NCBI GenBank assembly: GCA_963662965.1
Contig: OY759970.1
Location: 2,790,001 to 2,854,000, forward strand
From: DTWD01 sp963662965
Lineage (GTDB): Bacteria; Acidobacteriota; Vicinamibacteria; Vicinamibacterales; UBA8438
Direction: 5' to 3'
Length of the DNA: 64,000 bases
Positions within the stretch are counted from its first letter, which is position 1; the number at the start of each line of letters is the position of its first letter. Made by a program: the position numbers and the translations under genes. Under the pieces are notes generated by a model. It made no database searches and was not told the DNA's origin. It saw nothing but the letters and a program-made list of their open reading frames with translations. Of the stretch, positions 43,237-52,411 are shown one piece after another.

Positions 43237-44315
43237 CACGACAACCGTCCCTTCGGCCGGGTGAAACGACCCGGCGCCAGGCCGCGGCGACGCTCGGCCA
43301 GCGCATCGCGTTCAGCGCGTCGCGCGTCGAGCTCGGCTCGTTCGGCGACCATGCGGTGGTACTGCGCGAGACGGTCGGCGGGGAGGCGTCCGTCGTCAAC
43401 CGCGGATCGCACGCCACACTCCGGCTCCCGCTGATGCTCGCAGTCTCGAAAGCGACAGTCGGCGGCGAGCGCATCGATCTCAGAGAACGCGTCCTCGACC
43501 GCTCGGTCGGTGTCCCAGATCGCAAGCTCGCGCATGCCAGGGGTGTCGATGATGATGCCGCCCGCCGGTCGCACGATGAGCTCGCGGTGAATCGTCGTGT
43601 GCCGCCCCCGGCTGTCGGATGCCCGGACTTCTTGCGTCGGTTGGCGTGCTTCCCCGAGCAGGCGATTGATGATCGTCGATTTGCCGGCGCCAGACGATCC
43701 CAGCAACGCGACCGTTCTGCCGGGCCGCAGATAGTCGGCGAGCGCGTCGATCCCGACGCTAGTTTGACAACAGGTTGCGTGAATCGCGACCTCCGGCGCG
43801 ATCGCTCGCACCTCGGCGACGCACGACGGCACGTCCTCGTGAAGGTCGGTCTTGTTCAGTATCACGACCGGCTGAGCGCCACTCTCGGCGGCGGCCACCA
43901 GATAGCGTCCAATCCGGCGCGGGTTGAAGTCGCCGTCGAGCCCCGTCACGATGAATACGAGGTCGACGTTCGCCGCGACCACTTGCTTCATCGTCGGATT
44001 GCCGGCGGCTTTGCGGGCAAAGCAGCTGCGCCTCGGGAGGATCGACCGGATCGTCGCCTGCCGCTCCCGCTCGGTGACGGTGACGGCGACCCAGTCGCCA
44101 ACCGCGGGTAGCTCCGCCTGAGCGCTCGCGCGATGCCGCAATCGGCCCGCCGTCTGCGCCATCAGCTCCCCGCGGTCGCTGACGACGCGGTACAGGTAGT
44201 TGTGCTCGATCCCGACCCGAGCTGGAATCAACGCCAGATCGTCGAGCGCGTCGAAGGCGGCCGAGAAGTCGCTATCCCAGCCGAGTTGGTCGAGCGTGAT
44301 CTGCGCGGCTGGCAT
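43236..44315 (-). CDS. rsgA: ribosome small-subunit maturation GTPase RsgA
   Basis: A 359-residue circularly permuted GTPase that checks 30S subunits late in assembly. An OB-fold N-terminal domain is followed by the G4 motif NKTD, then P-loop GSSGAGKSTIINRLLG, switch region SRGRHTTIHRELI, G3 DTPGM, and the zinc-binding C-terminal domain CRFRDCEHQREPECGVRSAV. The C-terminus is basic (RRRGLAPGRFTRPKGRLS). It lies 19 bases after the 86-residue gene and overlaps the amidohydrolase start. Confidence 0.94.
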   Translation of the reverse strand: MPAAQITLDQLGWDSDFSAAFDALDDLALIPARVGIEHNYLYRVVSDRGELMAQTAGRLRHRASAQAELPAVGDWVAVTVTERERQATIRSILPRRSCFARKAAGNPTMKQVVAANVDLVFIVTGLDGDFNPRRIGRYLVAAAESGAQPVVILNKTDLHEDVPSCVAEVRAIAPEVAIHATCCQTSVGIDALADYLRPGRTVALLGSSGAGKSTIINRLLGEARQPTQEVRASDSRGRHTTIHRELIVRPAGGIIIDTPGMRELAIWDTDRAVEDAFSEIDALAADCRFRDCEHQREPECGVRSAVDDGRLPADRLAQYHRMVAERAELDARRAERDALAERRRGLAPGRFTRPKGRLS

Positions 44316-44334
44316 CAGGACGACTTGAGCAGTG

Positions 44335-44595
44335 TCACGCAGCGTCGTCCGCCGGATCGCCGTGGGCCGGCGCCGCGGCGCGGGTGACGCGGGTGACGGC
44401 GCCTAGGACGAATTCGAGTGAGATCCGGTCGCCAGGCTCGAGGCGGCGGTCGACGGCTTCAGGGCCGACACGCGCCATCCCGACCGCGCCGTCTTGGTCG
44501 TCCTCGTTGACGTAGTACACATCCCACGAGATCTGTCCGTGGATGCTCACCGGCTGGATGCGGCGAAGCACGCCGAGACGTGAGCCCTTCAGCAT
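44335..44595 (-). CDS. small hypothetical protein (86 aa)
   Basis: Not recognised. The product starts MLKGSRLGVLRRIQPVSIHG and has QISWDVYYVNEDDQDGAVGM, then VDRRLEPGDRISLEFVLGAV, which suggests a small beta barrel with a PilZ- or OB-like look. It is cytoplasmic, with a low-complexity Ala/Asp tail. No clear ribosome binding site precedes the ATG. Its position 19 bases ahead of rsgA suggests co-transcription. The length and composition are coding-like, but a false ORF cannot be excluded. Confidence 0.55.
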   Translation of the reverse strand: MLKGSRLGVLRRIQPVSIHGQISWDVYYVNEDDQDGAVGMARVGPEAVDRRLEPGDRISLEFVLGAVTRVTRAAAPAHGDPADDAA

Positions 44596-44614
44596 GGTCT
44601 AAGTGTAGTTTAGT

Positions 44615-44701
44615 CGGGGCTGACTGCCTCGAACCCCGTCGCGGCCGCTTGTGGGGGCCCCGTGCCCCACCAGCGGCCGCGGTGGCGCGCACGTGCGCGC
44701 C
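44615..44701 (+). repeat. three-hairpin intergenic element, copy 3
   Basis: Hairpin 1 is weakened (GGGGC against GCCTC). The outer stem of hairpin 2 is GCGGCCGCT paired with AGCGGCCGC, around GTGGGG/CCCCAC. Hairpin 3 is the perfect palindrome GGCGCGCACGTGCGCGCC. This is the only copy that does not follow a plus-strand or sense stop codon; it lies between dinB and the 86-residue gene, both on the minus strand. Confidence 0.8.
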
Positions 44702-44753
44702 CTGATCGTACTTCGCGCGACCGGGGTAGCCCCAACCATGCGAGCGAACGGAG

Positions 44754-45839
44754 CTAGTCCCAGAGAAGCTGGCCCCTGCTCGTCGTCGGCTCGTCGGCGG
44801 TTTCCACCAGCCCATGGACGCCGACGCCGAGTAGCCGCACGGGCCGTTGCGCCGCGTCGGTCCGGTCGAGCAGCGTCTGGGCCCGTCGGGCAACCTCGTC
44901 GGCGACCTGCGTCGTCAGTGACTGCGTGTCGCTGCGGGTGACGGTCGTGAAGTCGTGGTACCGCACTTTGATCGTCACGGTCTGGGCGAAGATGGCCTGG
45001 CGGGCCAGCCAGGCCGCGCTCGCCCGGGCCATGCGCTCGATCTCACCCCGAATCGTCTCGAGGTCGTCGAGGTCCTCGGCGTAGGTGCGCTCGGAGCTGT
45101 GCGACTTTGCCGAGCGATTGGCCACCACCGGGCGGTTGTCGATGCCCCGCGCGAGACGCTTCAGCCAGTCGGCTTGCGAGCCGACGACGTCGTGAAGCGT
45201 CGCGTCGTCGACGGTCCGAATGTCGACCAGGCGCTCGATGCCGGCGGCCCGGAGCTTACGTCCGGTGACCGGTCCGACGCCCCAGAGGGCGTCGACCGGG
45301 AGTTTTTGCAGAAATGGCTCGATGCGTTCGCGCGCCACGACCGTCAACCCGTCCGGCTTGCGCCAGCCCGAGGCGATCTTCGCGAGGAACTTGTTCGGCG
45401 CCACGCCGGCTGATGCGGTCAGGCCGGTTTCCTCGCGTATCTGCGTCTTGAGCCGCTGCGCCACCGTGGTCGCCAGCGGTTCACTCCACGCGTTCTCGGT
45501 CACATCGAGGTACGCCTCGTCGAGTGAGAGCGGCTCGACCGTCGGCGTCACCGCTCGGAACAAGTCGAAGACCTGCGTCGAGACGGCGCGGTACTTCGGA
45601 AAGTCAGGACGGACGATGACCAGCGACGGACAGAGACGCAGCGCCTTGGCCATCGACAGCGCCGACCGGACGCCGAACGTGCGGGCCTCGTAACTCGCCG
45701 CCGCCACGACGCCGCGACCCTCCGGGCGCCCGCCGACGGCGACCGGTTGCCCCCGCAGCTCCGGACGATCACGTTGCTCCACCGACGCGTAGAACGCATC
45801 CATGTCGACGTGAATGATCCGGCGAAGGGGTGAAACCAT
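44754..45839 (-). CDS. dinB: DNA polymerase IV (Y family)
   Basis: A 361-residue translesion polymerase. The catalytic carboxylates are in IIHVDMDAFYASVEQRDRPE and LSLDEAYLDVTE; YEARTFGVRSALSMAKAL and TASAGVAPNKFLAKIASGWR are also typical. The thumb has the helix-hairpin-helix VDALWGVGPVTGRKLRAAGI, and the little-finger domain follows with RTYAEDLDDLETI. The C-terminus has no clear beta-clamp motif beyond SRGQLLWD, which resembles a QLxLF-type clamp-binding peptide. No LexA box was seen upstream. Confidence 0.94.
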   Translation of the reverse strand: MVSPLRRIIHVDMDAFYASVEQRDRPELRGQPVAVGGRPEGRGVVAAASYEARTFGVRSALSMAKALRLCPSLVIVRPDFPKYRAVSTQVFDLFRAVTPTVEPLSLDEAYLDVTENAWSEPLATTVAQRLKTQIREETGLTASAGVAPNKFLAKIASGWRKPDGLTVVARERIEPFLQKLPVDALWGVGPVTGRKLRAAGIERLVDIRTVDDATLHDVVGSQADWLKRLARGIDNRPVVANRSAKSHSSERTYAEDLDDLETIRGEIERMARASAAWLARQAIFAQTVTIKVRYHDFTTVTRSDTQSLTTQVADEVARRAQTLLDRTDAAQRPVRLLGVGVHGLVETADEPTTSRGQLLWD

Positions 45840-45869
45840 GGCGAAAGTCTACTACTATGAAGGAGAACG

Positions 45870-47729
45870 GTGGCTGCGGATACGAACCAACCACAAACGA
45901 AGAAACGGCTGAAGGCCGGCTCCTGGGACGAAGCCCGCGCGTTGATGTGGCGGTACCGCTACCGCCTGGCGCTTGGGCTCGCCATGATGCTGGTGAGCCG
46001 TCTCGCCGGGCTCGTCCTGCCGGCGATGTCGCGCTATATCATCGACGTGGTCGTGCCGGAAGGGCGGGTGGACGCCCTCCTCTGGCTGGCGGGGTTCGGA
46101 CTTGTCGCCGCCGTCGTGCAGTCGGCGACCAGCTTCGGGCTGTCACAGGTCCTCGGGGTGGCGGCGCAGCGGGCGATCACCGAGATGCGGAAGCAGGTGA
46201 TGGCCCACGTCTCGCGGCTGCCGATCAGCTACTTCGACTCGACCCAGACCGGCGTCTTGATCTCGCGCATCATGACCGACGCCGAGGGGATTCGAAACCT
46301 CGTCGGCACCGGCCTGGTGCAGTTGGCCGGCGGCATCCTGACCGCGTCGATCGCGCTCACCTGGCTCTTCTACCTCAACTGGCGGCTGACGAGTCTGACG
46401 CTGGTGATTCTGATTCTCTTCGGTGTCTCGATGGCCGTCAGTTTTTCCAGATTGCGACCGGTGTTTCGTGAGCGCGGAAAGATCAACGCGGACGTCACGG
46501 GCCGGCTCGGTGAAACGCTCGGTGGAATCCGGATCGTCAAGGCGTACGGCGTCGAAAAGCGCGAGCAGTTGGTGTTTGCCAAAGGGGCACATCGGCTGTT
46601 ACGCAACGTGGCGAAGGCGGTCACCGGTGTCTCGGCGGTCACGTCGGTCGCGTCGCTCGTGATGGGGCTCATCGGCGCGCTGATGATCGTGCTCGGCGGA
46701 CGGGCGCTGATCGACGGCACCTGGACGACCGGCGCGCTGCTGCAATACATCATCTTCACCGGCCTCGTGATCGCGCCGGTGATTCAGATCTCGTCGATCG
46801 GCACGCAGATCACCGAGGCGTTCGCCGGTCTCGACCGGATTCGCGAGATCCGGCAGATGGCGACCGAGGACGAGGAGGACGCGTCGCGCGCGCGGCTCGG
46901 GACGCTCGCGGGCGAGATCCGTCTCGACGACGTCTGGTTCGAATACGAACCGAACGTGCCGGTGCTCAAGGGAGTGTCGCTCGCGGCGGCGCCCGGCACG
47001 ACGACGGCACTCGTCGGGTCGAGCGGCTCCGGCAAGAGCACGCTCCTCAGCCTCGTCATGGCGTTCAACCGGCCGACGTCGGGGCGCGTTCTGGTCGACG
47101 GACGCGACCTCGAGGGGATCAGCTTACGCGACTACCGCGCCCAGCTCGGCGTGGTGCTGCAGGAGAACTTCCTATTCGATGGCACCATATCGGCCAACCT
47201 GAGCTTCGCTAACCCCCACACGACACCCGACGAGATCCGCGAGGTGAGCCGCCTCGCGCATTGCGACGAGTTCATCGAAGGGTTTCCGGACGGCTACGAC
47301 ACGATCGTCGGTGAGCGCGGGGTCAAGCTGTCCGGTGGGCAACGGCAGCGCGTGGCGATCGCGCGGGCGATCCTTGCCGATCCGCGACTGCTCATCCTCG
47401 ACGAGGCGACCTCCAGTCTCGACAGCGAAAGCGAGGCGCTGATTCAAGATGGCCTGCGTGCGCTGCGTCGGGGCCGGACGACGTTTGTCATCGCCCATCG
47501 CCTCTCCACGATTCAGAGCGCCGACCAGATTCTGGTGGTCGAGGGAGGGCAGGTGGTCGAGCGCGGCACGCACGCCGAGCTGATCGCCCTCGATGGTCGC
47601 TACAAGCAGCTGTATGACAAGCAGTACGGGCTCGAGCGCAACCGATTCATCAACCCGGGCGAGGACTTCACGCCGGAACTTGCGCAGGTCAAGTTGCCGT
47701 CAGCGTCGGGAGGGGCTGGCGGGTTGTAG
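45870..47729 (+). CDS. ABC exporter, fused permease and ATPase (MsbA/LmrA type)
   Basis: A 619-residue half-transporter. Six transmembrane helices occupy about residues 30-320 (LALGLAMMLVSRLAGLVLPA, TASIALTWLFYLNWRLTSLT). The ATPase has Walker A GSSGSGKS, Q-loop GVVLQENFLFDGTISANLSF, signature LSGGQRQRVAIARAIL, Walker B LLILDEATSSLD and H-loop IAHRLSTI. AAGGAG stands six bases before the GTG start. The substrate is unknown; lipid-linked products or peptides are typical. The next gene follows nine bases later. Confidence 0.92.
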   Translation: MAADTNQPQTKKRLKAGSWDEARALMWRYRYRLALGLAMMLVSRLAGLVLPAMSRYIIDVVVPEGRVDALLWLAGFGLVAAVVQSATSFGLSQVLGVAAQRAITEMRKQVMAHVSRLPISYFDSTQTGVLISRIMTDAEGIRNLVGTGLVQLAGGILTASIALTWLFYLNWRLTSLTLVILILFGVSMAVSFSRLRPVFRERGKINADVTGRLGETLGGIRIVKAYGVEKREQLVFAKGAHRLLRNVAKAVTGVSAVTSVASLVMGLIGALMIVLGGRALIDGTWTTGALLQYIIFTGLVIAPVIQISSIGTQITEAFAGLDRIREIRQMATEDEEDASRARLGTLAGEIRLDDVWFEYEPNVPVLKGVSLAAAPGTTTALVGSSGSGKSTLLSLVMAFNRPTSGRVLVDGRDLEGISLRDYRAQLGVVLQENFLFDGTISANLSFANPHTTPDEIREVSRLAHCDEFIEGFPDGYDTIVGERGVKLSGGQRQRVAIARAILADPRLLILDEATSSLDSESEALIQDGLRALRRGRTTFVIAHRLSTIQSADQILVVEGGQVVERGTHAELIALDGRYKQLYDKQYGLERNRFINPGEDFTPELAQVKLPSASGGAGGL

Positions 47730-47738
47730 GAGACGGTC

Positions 47739-48446
47739 ATGTCGAAACGCGTCGCCGTCGGTCTGCTCACGGCATCGCTCAGCCCGGTGCTTTTGGTCGC
47801 TGTCGTTGGTGCGGGAGAGGGCGGCGAGCAGGCGACTGGCTCGATTGTCGGGGTGGTCACCATCGACGGCGGTGACGCGCCGGAGTTGAAGATGGTGGAG
47901 GTCACGGCCGACCAGGCGGTGTGCGGCAACGAGGTCGAGGACCGGGTGGCCCTCGTCGATTCCTCCGGTGGGGTCGCCAACGCGATAGTCATTGTCACCG
48001 GTGCCCCCTGGGGCGACACGAAGCCGGAGCCGGTCATCAACAACGCCGGCTGCTACTTCGTGCCGCGGGTCCAGGTGGCCGCGACGCGAACGGTCGTCAC
48101 GCTCACGAGCGCCGACGACATTCTTCACACGACGCACGCGTACGACGACCGCCAGCGGACGCTCTTCAACATCGCGATTCCGATACCCGGCCTCGAGATC
48201 CAGCGCCAGCTGCCGCGGCCCGGGCCCGTACGGATCGAGTGCGATTCACACAGCTGGATGCGGGGGTGGGTGTACGTGACCGACGATATCGGCGCGGTGA
48301 CCGGATCCGACGGGCATTTCGAGCTCTCCGGCATCCCGCCGGGGTCCTATGAGCTCACCGTCTGGCACGAGCAGTTCGAGGGCCGGAGCCAGCGGGTGAC
48401 CGTGACCGCCGGCGGCACCGCCGAGGCGACCTTTTCGCTGCAATAA
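47739..48446 (+). CDS. exported cupredoxin-like/carboxypeptidase-regulatory protein
   Basis: A 235-residue exported protein with signal peptide (VGLLTASLSPVLLVAVVGAG). Residues about 35-165 look like a cupredoxin-type domain with DDILHTTHAYDDRQRTLFNI and IECDSHSWMRGWVYVTDDIG, which offers Cys, His and Met ligands in the CxxHxxM order. A carboxypeptidase-regulatory repeat follows (GSDGHFELSGIPPGSYELTV). Related proteins are often annotated as methylamine-utilisation-like; copper binding is inferred from the motif. It may be co-transcribed with the ABC exporter nine bases upstream. Confidence 0.7.
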   Translation: MSKRVAVGLLTASLSPVLLVAVVGAGEGGEQATGSIVGVVTIDGGDAPELKMVEVTADQAVCGNEVEDRVALVDSSGGVANAIVIVTGAPWGDTKPEPVINNAGCYFVPRVQVAATRTVVTLTSADDILHTTHAYDDRQRTLFNIAIPIPGLEIQRQLPRPGPVRIECDSHSWMRGWVYVTDDIGAVTGSDGHFELSGIPPGSYELTVWHEQFEGRSQRVTVTAGGTAEATFSLQ

Positions 48447-48460
48447 GCGCCGAGCTCAGA

Positions 48461-48547
48461 CGGGGCCGGCGGCCCCGAACCCCGCCGCGGTCACTCGGCG
48501 GGGGCCTCCTGCCCCGCTCCGTTCCCGCGGGGCGCGCTGTGCGCGCC
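48461..48547 (+). repeat. three-hairpin intergenic element, copy 4
   Basis: Hairpin 1 is GGGGCC-GGC-GGCCCC (48462-48476). The outer stem of hairpin 2 pairs CCGCGG with CCGCGG around CGGGG/CCCCG. Hairpin 3 is GGCGCGC-TGT-GCGCGCC (48531-48547). It begins 14 bases after the stop of the preceding plus-strand gene and separates it from a convergent gene. Confidence 0.85.
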
Positions 48548-48553
48548 CTGACG

Positions 48554-49576
48554 CTAACCCGGGCGTTCCGGCTGCCAGCGCAAGCCGTAGTTGAGAATTC
48601 GCTGCAAGAGGTCTTCGTAGGCGAGGCCGGCGCGTTCGGCCGATTCCGAGAAGTCCTCTCCGAAGGCGAGCTGCGGGTTGGCGTTCGCTTCCATCACGAA
48701 GAAGTTCCCCTCGGCATTCAGCCGGAGGTCGATCCGGGCGTAGCCGCTCATCTCGAGCGAGCGGTAGACACGTTTGGTGACGCGCTGGATCTGCTCCCTC
48801 AACCCGTCGGTGAGGTCCTTGGCGGCGCTCGTCTTGATCCCGTGTTTCTTCTGGTACTCGACGTTCCACTTGACCCGATCGGTCGCGATACGATGCGCCC
48901 CGTCGGGCATCTTCGACAGATTGATCTCCCAGACCGGAAAGACCTGCAGCCGCTCGTTCCCCATCACCCCGACGTAGAGCTCGCGTCCGTCGATGAACCG
49001 CTCGGCGATGGCATCGGTCCCGACCGACTCATGGACGAATCGGACCCGTTCGCGAAGCTTGGCGTCATCCTCGACGACCGACGCCTGCGAGATGCCGATG
49101 GAGGCCTCCTGTGTCAGCGACTTCACGATCACCGGGAACTTGAGGCGGCGTGGTCGCTTGATGGCGAGGCCCCGCTTGAACACGGCGAACTCCGGCACCG
49201 GGATCCGGTGGTAGCCCATCAACTTCTTCGACAGCGCCTTGTCGCGCGACAGCAGCATGCCGCGCGGGTTGCATCCGGTGTAGGGGAGCCGCAGGAGCTC
49301 AAGATAGCTGACGACGTTCATGTCGAAGACGCCAACTTCGTGAAAGGCCTCCATCAAGTTGAACGCAATATGCGGCTTGAACTCGTCGACGGTCTGGCGG
49401 ATCAGGCCGAGGTCGTCCTTGACCCCGAGCTTTCGCACCTCGTGGCCGAGATCCTCGATGGTGCTTGCGACGTCGAACTCGGTCTTCCATTTCACGGTGG
49501 CCAGATCGTGTCCTGAGGTGTCGTCCGGTGGCACCATGTAGTCGTGCATCAACGCGAGGACGCGGAGCTTCTTCAT
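48554..49576 (-). CDS. ATP-grasp ligase, D-Ala-D-Ala ligase-like
   Basis: A 340-residue ATP-grasp enzyme. The N-terminal fold has IEDLGHEVRKLGVKDDLGLI and FNLMEAFHEVGVFDMNVVSY (compare FNL.EG.. of D-Ala ligases) and YTGCNPRGMLLSRDKALSKK. The ATP-grasp part has LKFPVIVKSLTQEASIGISQ, RFIDGRELYVGVMGNERLQV and ends ARIDLRLNAEGNFFVMEANA with NP, which supplies the metal ligands. True D-Ala-D-Ala ligases are shorter at the C-terminus and lie in cell-wall clusters, so another peptide or amino-acid ligation is likely. Its start overlaps the metallopeptidase stop as ATGA. Confidence 0.85.
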   Translation of the reverse strand: MKKLRVLALMHDYMVPPDDTSGHDLATVKWKTEFDVASTIEDLGHEVRKLGVKDDLGLIRQTVDEFKPHIAFNLMEAFHEVGVFDMNVVSYLELLRLPYTGCNPRGMLLSRDKALSKKLMGYHRIPVPEFAVFKRGLAIKRPRRLKFPVIVKSLTQEASIGISQASVVEDDAKLRERVRFVHESVGTDAIAERFIDGRELYVGVMGNERLQVFPVWEINLSKMPDGAHRIATDRVKWNVEYQKKHGIKTSAAKDLTDGLREQIQRVTKRVYRSLEMSGYARIDLRLNAEGNFFVMEANANPQLAFGEDFSESAERAGLAYEDLLQRILNYGLRWQPERPG

Positions 49577-50637
49577 AGCGCCACCCGGTGACGGCCGCCG
49601 TGGAGGTAGTTCATCGTTTGGACGGTGAGCAGCACGGTGAAGTCGAGCTTCGCGCGCTCTTCCGGCGTCGTTAACCGAAGGTTGAGCTGCTTGCAGCGCG
49701 CGATCATGTCTTCAATCACCTGGTCGATCGTGTACTGGTAGCTTGAGGTCCACCCGCCGACGAGCCGGCGCACATCACGCCGGATCCGCTTCAGGCACTG
49801 CGCCGCCGGCAGATTGTCGGCGAACTCGGGAGCGTCGGAAAACAACCGGCGCAGGTCGCGGTCGTAGAAGTCTGGCCGGTCGATGCCGTAGTGCTTGCGT
49901 TTACGCCGATAGTGCTGGCGCAGCGTTCGCTTCAAGCTGGACAGCGGCTCGACGATTCGCTGCGTCGTCTCGAGCGGCTCGCGCCGCGCAACGTCGCGCA
50001 TCAACTCGTCTATGTATTCGAGCTTCTTCAAGGCGGGCCAGCCGGCGTAACGTTTCCGCCAGTCGGTTTTGGGGTCGAGCCAGACCGCGAACGTTTCGGC
50101 GAAGTCCTCGTCGGGATGGCTCTGGGCGTACCACGAGTCGAGATGCAGAACGAAGCTCTTGCTGTACGGACGCGGCGTGTAGTACTCCGGATAGTCGGCC
50201 GATGACCGTCCGAACAGCTTCTGCCGCCGCCGCCGACGCTGCAGTCGAAACGCGTTATCGATCGCATGTCCGACCTCGTGTCGCAGGATCTGCAGGCACC
50301 ACGTCTTCGTCCCGCCCTCGACCTCGAGCATCTGGGTCATCTCGAGCTTGGCCAGGCGCGGGTGGGCGAGATAGACCGGGATGGCGATCCCCGGGACGCC
50401 GTCCGGCGTGAACCATTCGTCCGACAGCCAGAAGTGCGGTCCGAAGTCGATGCCGCGTGCCGCGAGCTCCTGCCGGATCTCGCTGATGCGCCGCTCGAGC
50501 GGCGTCCCGTCGATGCTTACCCCGAGGTCGCACATCCGGACATCGAGGAGCTTCTCGTCGGGCCAGCTGACCCAGACCGGTTTGCGTTTACGGGGACGAT
50601 GCGCCGGGGCTTTCGGCTGGACCTGGTCGTCGGACAT
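49573..50637 (-). CDS. putative zinc-binding metallopeptidase (Peptidase_Mx type)
   Basis: A 354-residue protein with a basic N-terminal tail (HRPRKRKPVWVSWPDEKLLD) and the HExxH site in LQILRHEVGHAIDNAFRLQR. Conserved surroundings are FGPHFWLSDEWFTPDGVPGI and AIPVYLAHPRLAKLEMTQML before it, and SWYAQSHPDEDFAETFAVWL after it, where HPDEDFAE probably gives the third ligand. This matches the uncharacterised zinc-binding peptidase family PF15887 as I recall it. No signal peptide. The basic C-terminal half (RRKRKHYGIDRPDFYDRDLR) may bind nucleic acid or a charged polymer. It is the first gene of a two-gene operon with the ATP-grasp ligase. Confidence 0.8.
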   Translation of the reverse strand: MSDDQVQPKAPAHRPRKRKPVWVSWPDEKLLDVRMCDLGVSIDGTPLERRISEIRQELAARGIDFGPHFWLSDEWFTPDGVPGIAIPVYLAHPRLAKLEMTQMLEVEGGTKTWCLQILRHEVGHAIDNAFRLQRRRRRQKLFGRSSADYPEYYTPRPYSKSFVLHLDSWYAQSHPDEDFAETFAVWLDPKTDWRKRYAGWPALKKLEYIDELMRDVARREPLETTQRIVEPLSSLKRTLRQHYRRKRKHYGIDRPDFYDRDLRRLFSDAPEFADNLPAAQCLKRIRRDVRRLVGGWTSSYQYTIDQVIEDMIARCKQLNLRLTTPEERAKLDFTVLLTVQTMNYLHGGRHRVAL

Positions 50638-50679
50638 CTGAACGCCACATTATATGGATGCGATACGATCGCACACGTT

Positions 50680-52356
50680 ATGGGACCACAGTATGTCTAC
50701 ACGATGAAGGGGCTCGGCAAGCGCTATCCCCCCGACCATATGATTCTGAAAGATATCTGGCTGTCGTTTCTGCCCGGTGCGAAGATCGGCGTGTTGGGCC
50801 TGAACGGGGCGGGGAAGAGCACCGTGCTCCGGATCATGGCTGGCGAGATCACCGAGTTCGACGGGGAGGCCTTTTCCGCCGATGGTCTGTCGGTCGGCTA
50901 TCTCGCGCAGGAGCCTGCGCTCGATCCGCAGAAAGACGTGGCCGGCAACGTCAACGAGGGTGTCGCCGCGATACGGTCGATCCTCAAGCGATACGACGAG
51001 GTGATCGCGTCACTCTCCTCGGGATTGGTCTCGCCGGAGATGGACGAGGCGCTCGAGGAGCAGGGCAACCTGCAGGACAAGATGGACGCGGTCGGCGCGT
51101 GGGACCTCGACTCGCGGGTCGAGATGGCGATGGACGCGCTTCGGCTGCCGCCCGGTTCGGCCGACGTGACGAAGCTGTCAGGTGGCGAGCGTCGGCGGGT
51201 CGCGCTGTGCCGGCTCTTGTTGCAGTCGCCCGATCTCTTGTTGCTCGACGAGCCGACCAACCATCTCGATGCCGAAACGGTCGCCTGGCTCGAGCACTTC
51301 CTCGCCGATTACAAAGGGACCGTCGTCGCGGTGACCCACGATCGGTATTTCCTCGATAACGTCGCCGGCTGGATCCTCGAGCTCGACCGCGGGGCCGGGA
51401 TTCCGTGGGAAGGCAACTACTCATCGTGGCTCGAGCAGAAGCAGAAGCGGCTCAACGTCGAGGAGAAGCACGCCGCGAAGCGACAGCGCACCCTGCAGCG
51501 CGAGCTCGAATGGATCGGGATGTCGCCGCGCGCGCGGCAGGCGAAGGGGAAGGCTCGGCTGAACGCCTACGAGCGACTACTGGCCGAAGACGTTGCCGAG
51601 AAGCTCGAGTCGGTCGAGATTTACATCCCGCCGGGTCCGCGTCTCGGTGACGTGGTGGTCGAGGCGACCGATCTGATCAAGGGCTACGGTGAGCGTGCCC
51701 TGATGGATGGGCTGTCGTTCACGTTGCCGCCGGCCGGCATCGTCGGGGTGGTCGGCCCGAACGGGTCGGGCAAGACGACGCTCCTTCGATTAATCACCGG
51801 TGAGGAGCAGCCCGACGCCGGCACGATCCGTCTCGGCGACACGGTGCAGCTGGGCTACGTCGACCAGAGCCGCGAGCTCGAGCCAGACAAAACGGTCTGG
51901 GAGGTCATTTCAGACGGCCTCGATGACGTCACCCTGGCGAAGCGGACGGTGGCGTCGCGCGCTTACGTGTCGTGGTTCAATTTCAAGGGGCGTGACCAGC
52001 AACGGAAGGTCGGATCGCTGTCGGGCGGGGAGCGCAACCGGGTCCACCTCGCGCGATTGCTGAAGAACGGCGCGAACTTGCTGCTGCTCGACGAGCCGAC
52101 GAACGACCTCGATGTCGACACGCTACGCGCGCTCGAAGATGCGATAGTGGAGTTCGCCGGCTGCGCCGTCGTCGTGAGCCACGACCGCTGGTTTCTCGAC
52201 CGCATCGCGACGCACATCGTCGCGTTCGAGGGAAACAGTCACGTGGAGTTTTTTGCGGGGAACTACGCCGACTACGAGGCCGACCGCAAGCGTCGTCTCG
52301 GCGCCGAGGCTGACCGGCCGCATCGGATCAAGTTCCGGAAGCTGACGCGAGCGTAA
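50680..52356 (+). CDS. ettA: energy-dependent translational throttle protein (ABC-F)
   Basis: A 558-residue ABC-F ATPase; E. coli EttA has 555. It gates the ribosomal E site according to ATP level. The start MGPQYVYTMKGLGKRYPPDH is typical and the long upstream frame is a shadow of the metallopeptidase gene. Two ATPase domains have Walker A GLNGAGKST and GPNGSGKTT, signatures LSGGERRRVALCRLL and LSGGERNRVHLARLL, and Walker B LLLLDEPTNHLD and LLLLDEPTNDLD. The linker with SWLEQKQKRLNVEEKHAAKR and ARQAKGKARLNAYERL is the EttA-type arm and P-site tRNA-interaction motif. Confidence 0.94.
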   Translation: MGPQYVYTMKGLGKRYPPDHMILKDIWLSFLPGAKIGVLGLNGAGKSTVLRIMAGEITEFDGEAFSADGLSVGYLAQEPALDPQKDVAGNVNEGVAAIRSILKRYDEVIASLSSGLVSPEMDEALEEQGNLQDKMDAVGAWDLDSRVEMAMDALRLPPGSADVTKLSGGERRRVALCRLLLQSPDLLLLDEPTNHLDAETVAWLEHFLADYKGTVVAVTHDRYFLDNVAGWILELDRGAGIPWEGNYSSWLEQKQKRLNVEEKHAAKRQRTLQRELEWIGMSPRARQAKGKARLNAYERLLAEDVAEKLESVEIYIPPGPRLGDVVVEATDLIKGYGERALMDGLSFTLPPAGIVGVVGPNGSGKTTLLRLITGEEQPDAGTIRLGDTVQLGYVDQSRELEPDKTVWEVISDGLDDVTLAKRTVASRAYVSWFNFKGRDQQRKVGSLSGGERNRVHLARLLKNGANLLLLDEPTNDLDVDTLRALEDAIVEFAGCAVVVSHDRWFLDRIATHIVAFEGNSHVEFFAGNYADYEADRKRRLGAEADRPHRIKFRKLTRA

Positions 52357-52411
52357 CCGGCGGCTGCCACGCGATTCTTGAGGCGGCCGGTATCAAAGGA
52401 AGAGCCCGACA

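Noticed and set aside
50266..50679. N-terminal extension of ettA
   Set aside because: It is the antisense of the metallopeptidase gene; EttA proteins start at the position chosen here and have the same length.
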